Assembly: GCA_023131935.1 (NCBI GenBank)
Contig: JAGLYY010000312.1
Coordinates: forward strand, 1-6,836
DNA from: Spirochaetales bacterium
GTDB taxonomy: Bacteria; Spirochaetota; Spirochaetia; JAGLYY01
Direction: 5' to 3'
DNA length: 6,836 nt
The notes under the pieces were generated by a model. It did not search any database and was not told the DNA's origin. It worked only from the letters and a program-made list of their open reading frames with translations. Positions within the stretch are counted from its first letter, which is position 1. Each line of letters begins with the position of its first letter. This document shows positions 6,203 through 6,836 of this stretch, one piece after another. A program made the translations under genes and the position numbers.

Positions 6203-6231
6203 TTGCAAGAATAGACTAATTAATCTATAAT
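6203..6231 (+). promoter_or_regulatory. Promoter of the DtxR/MntR-type regulator gene
   Basis: TTGCAA (6203-6208) and a perfect TATAAT (6226-6231) are 17 bases apart. Only 9 bases separate the -10 from the ATG at 6241 and these hold no Shine-Dalgarno, so the transcript is probably leaderless or nearly so. An 18-bp palindrome occupies the spacer and reaches into the -10. Confidence 0.65.
6211..6228. promoter_or_regulatory. Palindromic operator candidate, probably for autoregulation by the DtxR/MntR-type protein
   Basis: ATAGACTAATTAATCTAT is an 18-bp palindrome in which eight of nine base pairs are symmetric (the exception is 6216/6223). It sits between the -35 and -10 of the regulator's own promoter and covers the first three bases of the -10, the place where a dimeric repressor blocks transcription. 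DtxR/MntR proteins bind AT-rich interrupted palindromes of about this length and often repress themselves. The binding partner is inferred from position. Confidence 0.55.
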
Positions 6232-6240
6232 TACACTGTT

Positions 6241-6729
6241 ATGGCAGAACAGAAACAACTGACAACGAGCCTTGAAGATTATCTGGAGGCTATTCTGCTC
6301 CTTGAACGGAAAAATCGGGTTGCCAGGGTAAAAGATATCGCCTGCCTCCTTCAGGTACAGATGCCCTCGGTAACCGGCGCTCTTCGATCCCTCAGGGATA
6401 AGGAGCTGGTGAATTATAAAAAGAATTCCTTCATCTCCCTCACCGACAAAGGGATGGAAATTGCCAAAGATATTCTCACCCGGCATTCAATAATCCGAAA
6501 ATTCCTTGAACGTATACTGCTATTGCCCGCGGGAATAGCCGACGAACAGGCATGTAAGATAGAACACCTCATTGACGGCATGACCTTACGCCGCCTTTAC
6601 AACACCTGCCGGTTTTTACAGAATCAATTGATTAATAAAGAAATATACTCCGAAGAGGAATGGCTAAAAATCATCGATGAAGAAGTTGAATACCCCTCCT
6701 ATCCTGAAGAAGAGTTCAAAAACGATTGA
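6241..6729 (+). CDS. DtxR/MntR-family metal-dependent transcriptional regulator
   Basis: 162 residues. Cytoplasmic dimeric repressor that binds Mn2+ or Fe2+ and then shuts off metal-uptake genes or turns on efflux. Residues about 8-65 form the winged helix-turn-helix (VKDIACLLQVQMPSVTGALRSLRDKELV within 30-57, then the wing), and residues about 70-140 the metal-binding and dimerisation helices. There is no C-terminal SH3-like domain, so it is of the short MntR type. By alignment with known members the metal ligands would be Asp13 and Glu16 (EDYLE), His82 (TRHSIIRKFL), Cys105, Glu108 and His109 (ACKIEHLID). This pairs the aspartate of MntR with the cysteine seen in DtxR/IdeR, so the metal (Mn or Fe) cannot be told from sequence. 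No transporter gene adjoins it here. The ATG at 6241 lacks a Shine-Dalgarno and is close behind a perfect -10. The acidic tail (EEEFKND) is not informative. Confidence 0.92.
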   Translation: MAEQKQLTTSLEDYLEAILLLERKNRVARVKDIACLLQVQMPSVTGALRSLRDKELVNYKKNSFISLTDKGMEIAKDILTRHSIIRKFLERILLLPAGIADEQACKIEHLIDGMTLRRLYNTCRFLQNQLINKEIYSEEEWLKIIDEEVEYPSYPEEEFKND

Positions 6730-6744
6730 TTATAAAAAACCAGG

Positions 6745-6762
6745 CTTCGTGGCACTCTAAAT
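6745..6762 (+). repeat. 18-base near-repeat, copy 2
   Basis: Agrees with 4006-4023 at 16 of 18 bases. It covers the stop codon of the right-edge gene and the convergent gap after the metalloregulator gene. No stem-loop with a T-run, and so no clear terminator, is seen in this gap (6730-6756). Confidence 0.3.
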
Positions 6763-6836
6763 CGAATCAGCAAATGGGCAGAGAGACTTCAGGGGACACT
6801 TGCCGCATTCAGCCAGGAAACACCAACAACAGGATA
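6757..6836 (-). CDS. C-terminus of a probable [4Fe-4S] DNA glycosylase (endonuclease III / HhH-GPD type), cut by window edge
   Basis: The last 25 residues and TAG stop of a minus-strand gene entering from the right. Five residues into the visible part the frame contains four cysteines in the order C-X6-C-X2-C-X5-C, ending CGKCPLKSLCPFADSI. This spacing is the [4Fe-4S] loop of endonuclease III and MutY. In endonuclease III the loop lies very near the C-terminus, as here with six residues after the last cysteine; MutY has a further domain, so Nth-like is favoured. The other two minus-strand frames hit stops early (TGA in both). It is convergent with the metalloregulator gene, with 27 bases between stops. 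The helix-hairpin-helix and catalytic residues lie outside the window, so the call rests on this motif alone. Confidence 0.55.
   Translation of the reverse strand, partial: SCCWCFLAECGKCPLKSLCPFADSI

Noticed and set aside
6220..6486. An 88-codon minus-strand frame over the start of the metalloregulator gene
   Set aside because: Opposes a clear winged-helix domain and would cover the promoter region.
1..6836. CRISPR arrays, insertion sequences, tRNA or rRNA genes, phage or defence islands
   Set aside because: No regularly spaced repeats, transposase, clover-leaf or phage-type genes were seen; the window looks like core chromosome.

Overview
The window looks like ordinary chromosome from a free-living, mid-GC bacterium. 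A spirochaete is my best guess. This rests on the style of the class II ribonucleotide reductase, a lipoprotein with a short LYSC lipobox, and a long HPt-REC-REC-GGDEF signalling protein; no rRNA or other taxonomic marker is present, so the assignment is inference. I see no mobile element, CRISPR array, tRNA or rRNA. Coding density is very high and all genes longer than about 100 codons are accounted for.

Left part (1-3953), all on the minus strand. Reading in the direction of transcription, a nucleotidyltransferase-like protein (3953-3183) overlaps a secreted lipoprotein with a zinc-metallopeptidase HEGYH motif (about 3216-1594). The lipoprotein's signal peptide lies upstream of any ATG, GTG or TTG, so its start must be unusual; an ATT behind a good Shine-Dalgarno is the best candidate. 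A weak hairpin follows, then a 136-base gap with an NrdR-box-like promoter region, then the start of nrdJ, the adenosylcobalamin-dependent ribonucleotide reductase. nrdJ has a GTG start and runs off the left edge after 485 codons.

Middle (3954-6136). A 68-base divergent gap separates the nucleotidyltransferase-like gene from a plus-strand gene (4022-4507). Its product resembles the 2H phosphoesterase / 2'-5' RNA ligase fold but lacks both catalytic histidines. It meets, stop codon to stop codon with no spare base, a minus-strand diguanylate cyclase (6136-4508) built as HPt, degenerate receiver, intact receiver and GGDEF.

Right part (6137-6836). The 104-base gap between the cyclase and a plus-strand DtxR/MntR-type metalloregulator (6241-6729) holds two back-to-back promoters. 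Each has its -10 box only 8-9 bases from an ATG that has no Shine-Dalgarno, which suggests leaderless messages. An 18-bp near-perfect palindrome between the -35 and -10 of the regulator gene is a likely autoregulatory operator. The right edge carries the last 25 codons of a minus-strand gene with a C-X6-C-X2-C-X5-C motif, as in the [4Fe-4S] loop of endonuclease III-type DNA glycosylases.

The genes do not form one pathway. They read as housekeeping and regulatory functions (dNTP synthesis, c-di-GMP signalling, metal homeostasis, DNA repair) with one poorly characterised pair, the nucleotidyltransferase-like protein and the lipoprotein peptidase. I found no convincing new multi-gene system. The best leads are the non-canonical start of the lipoprotein, the possible leaderless divergent promoters with the palindrome, and the histidine-less 2H-like protein.
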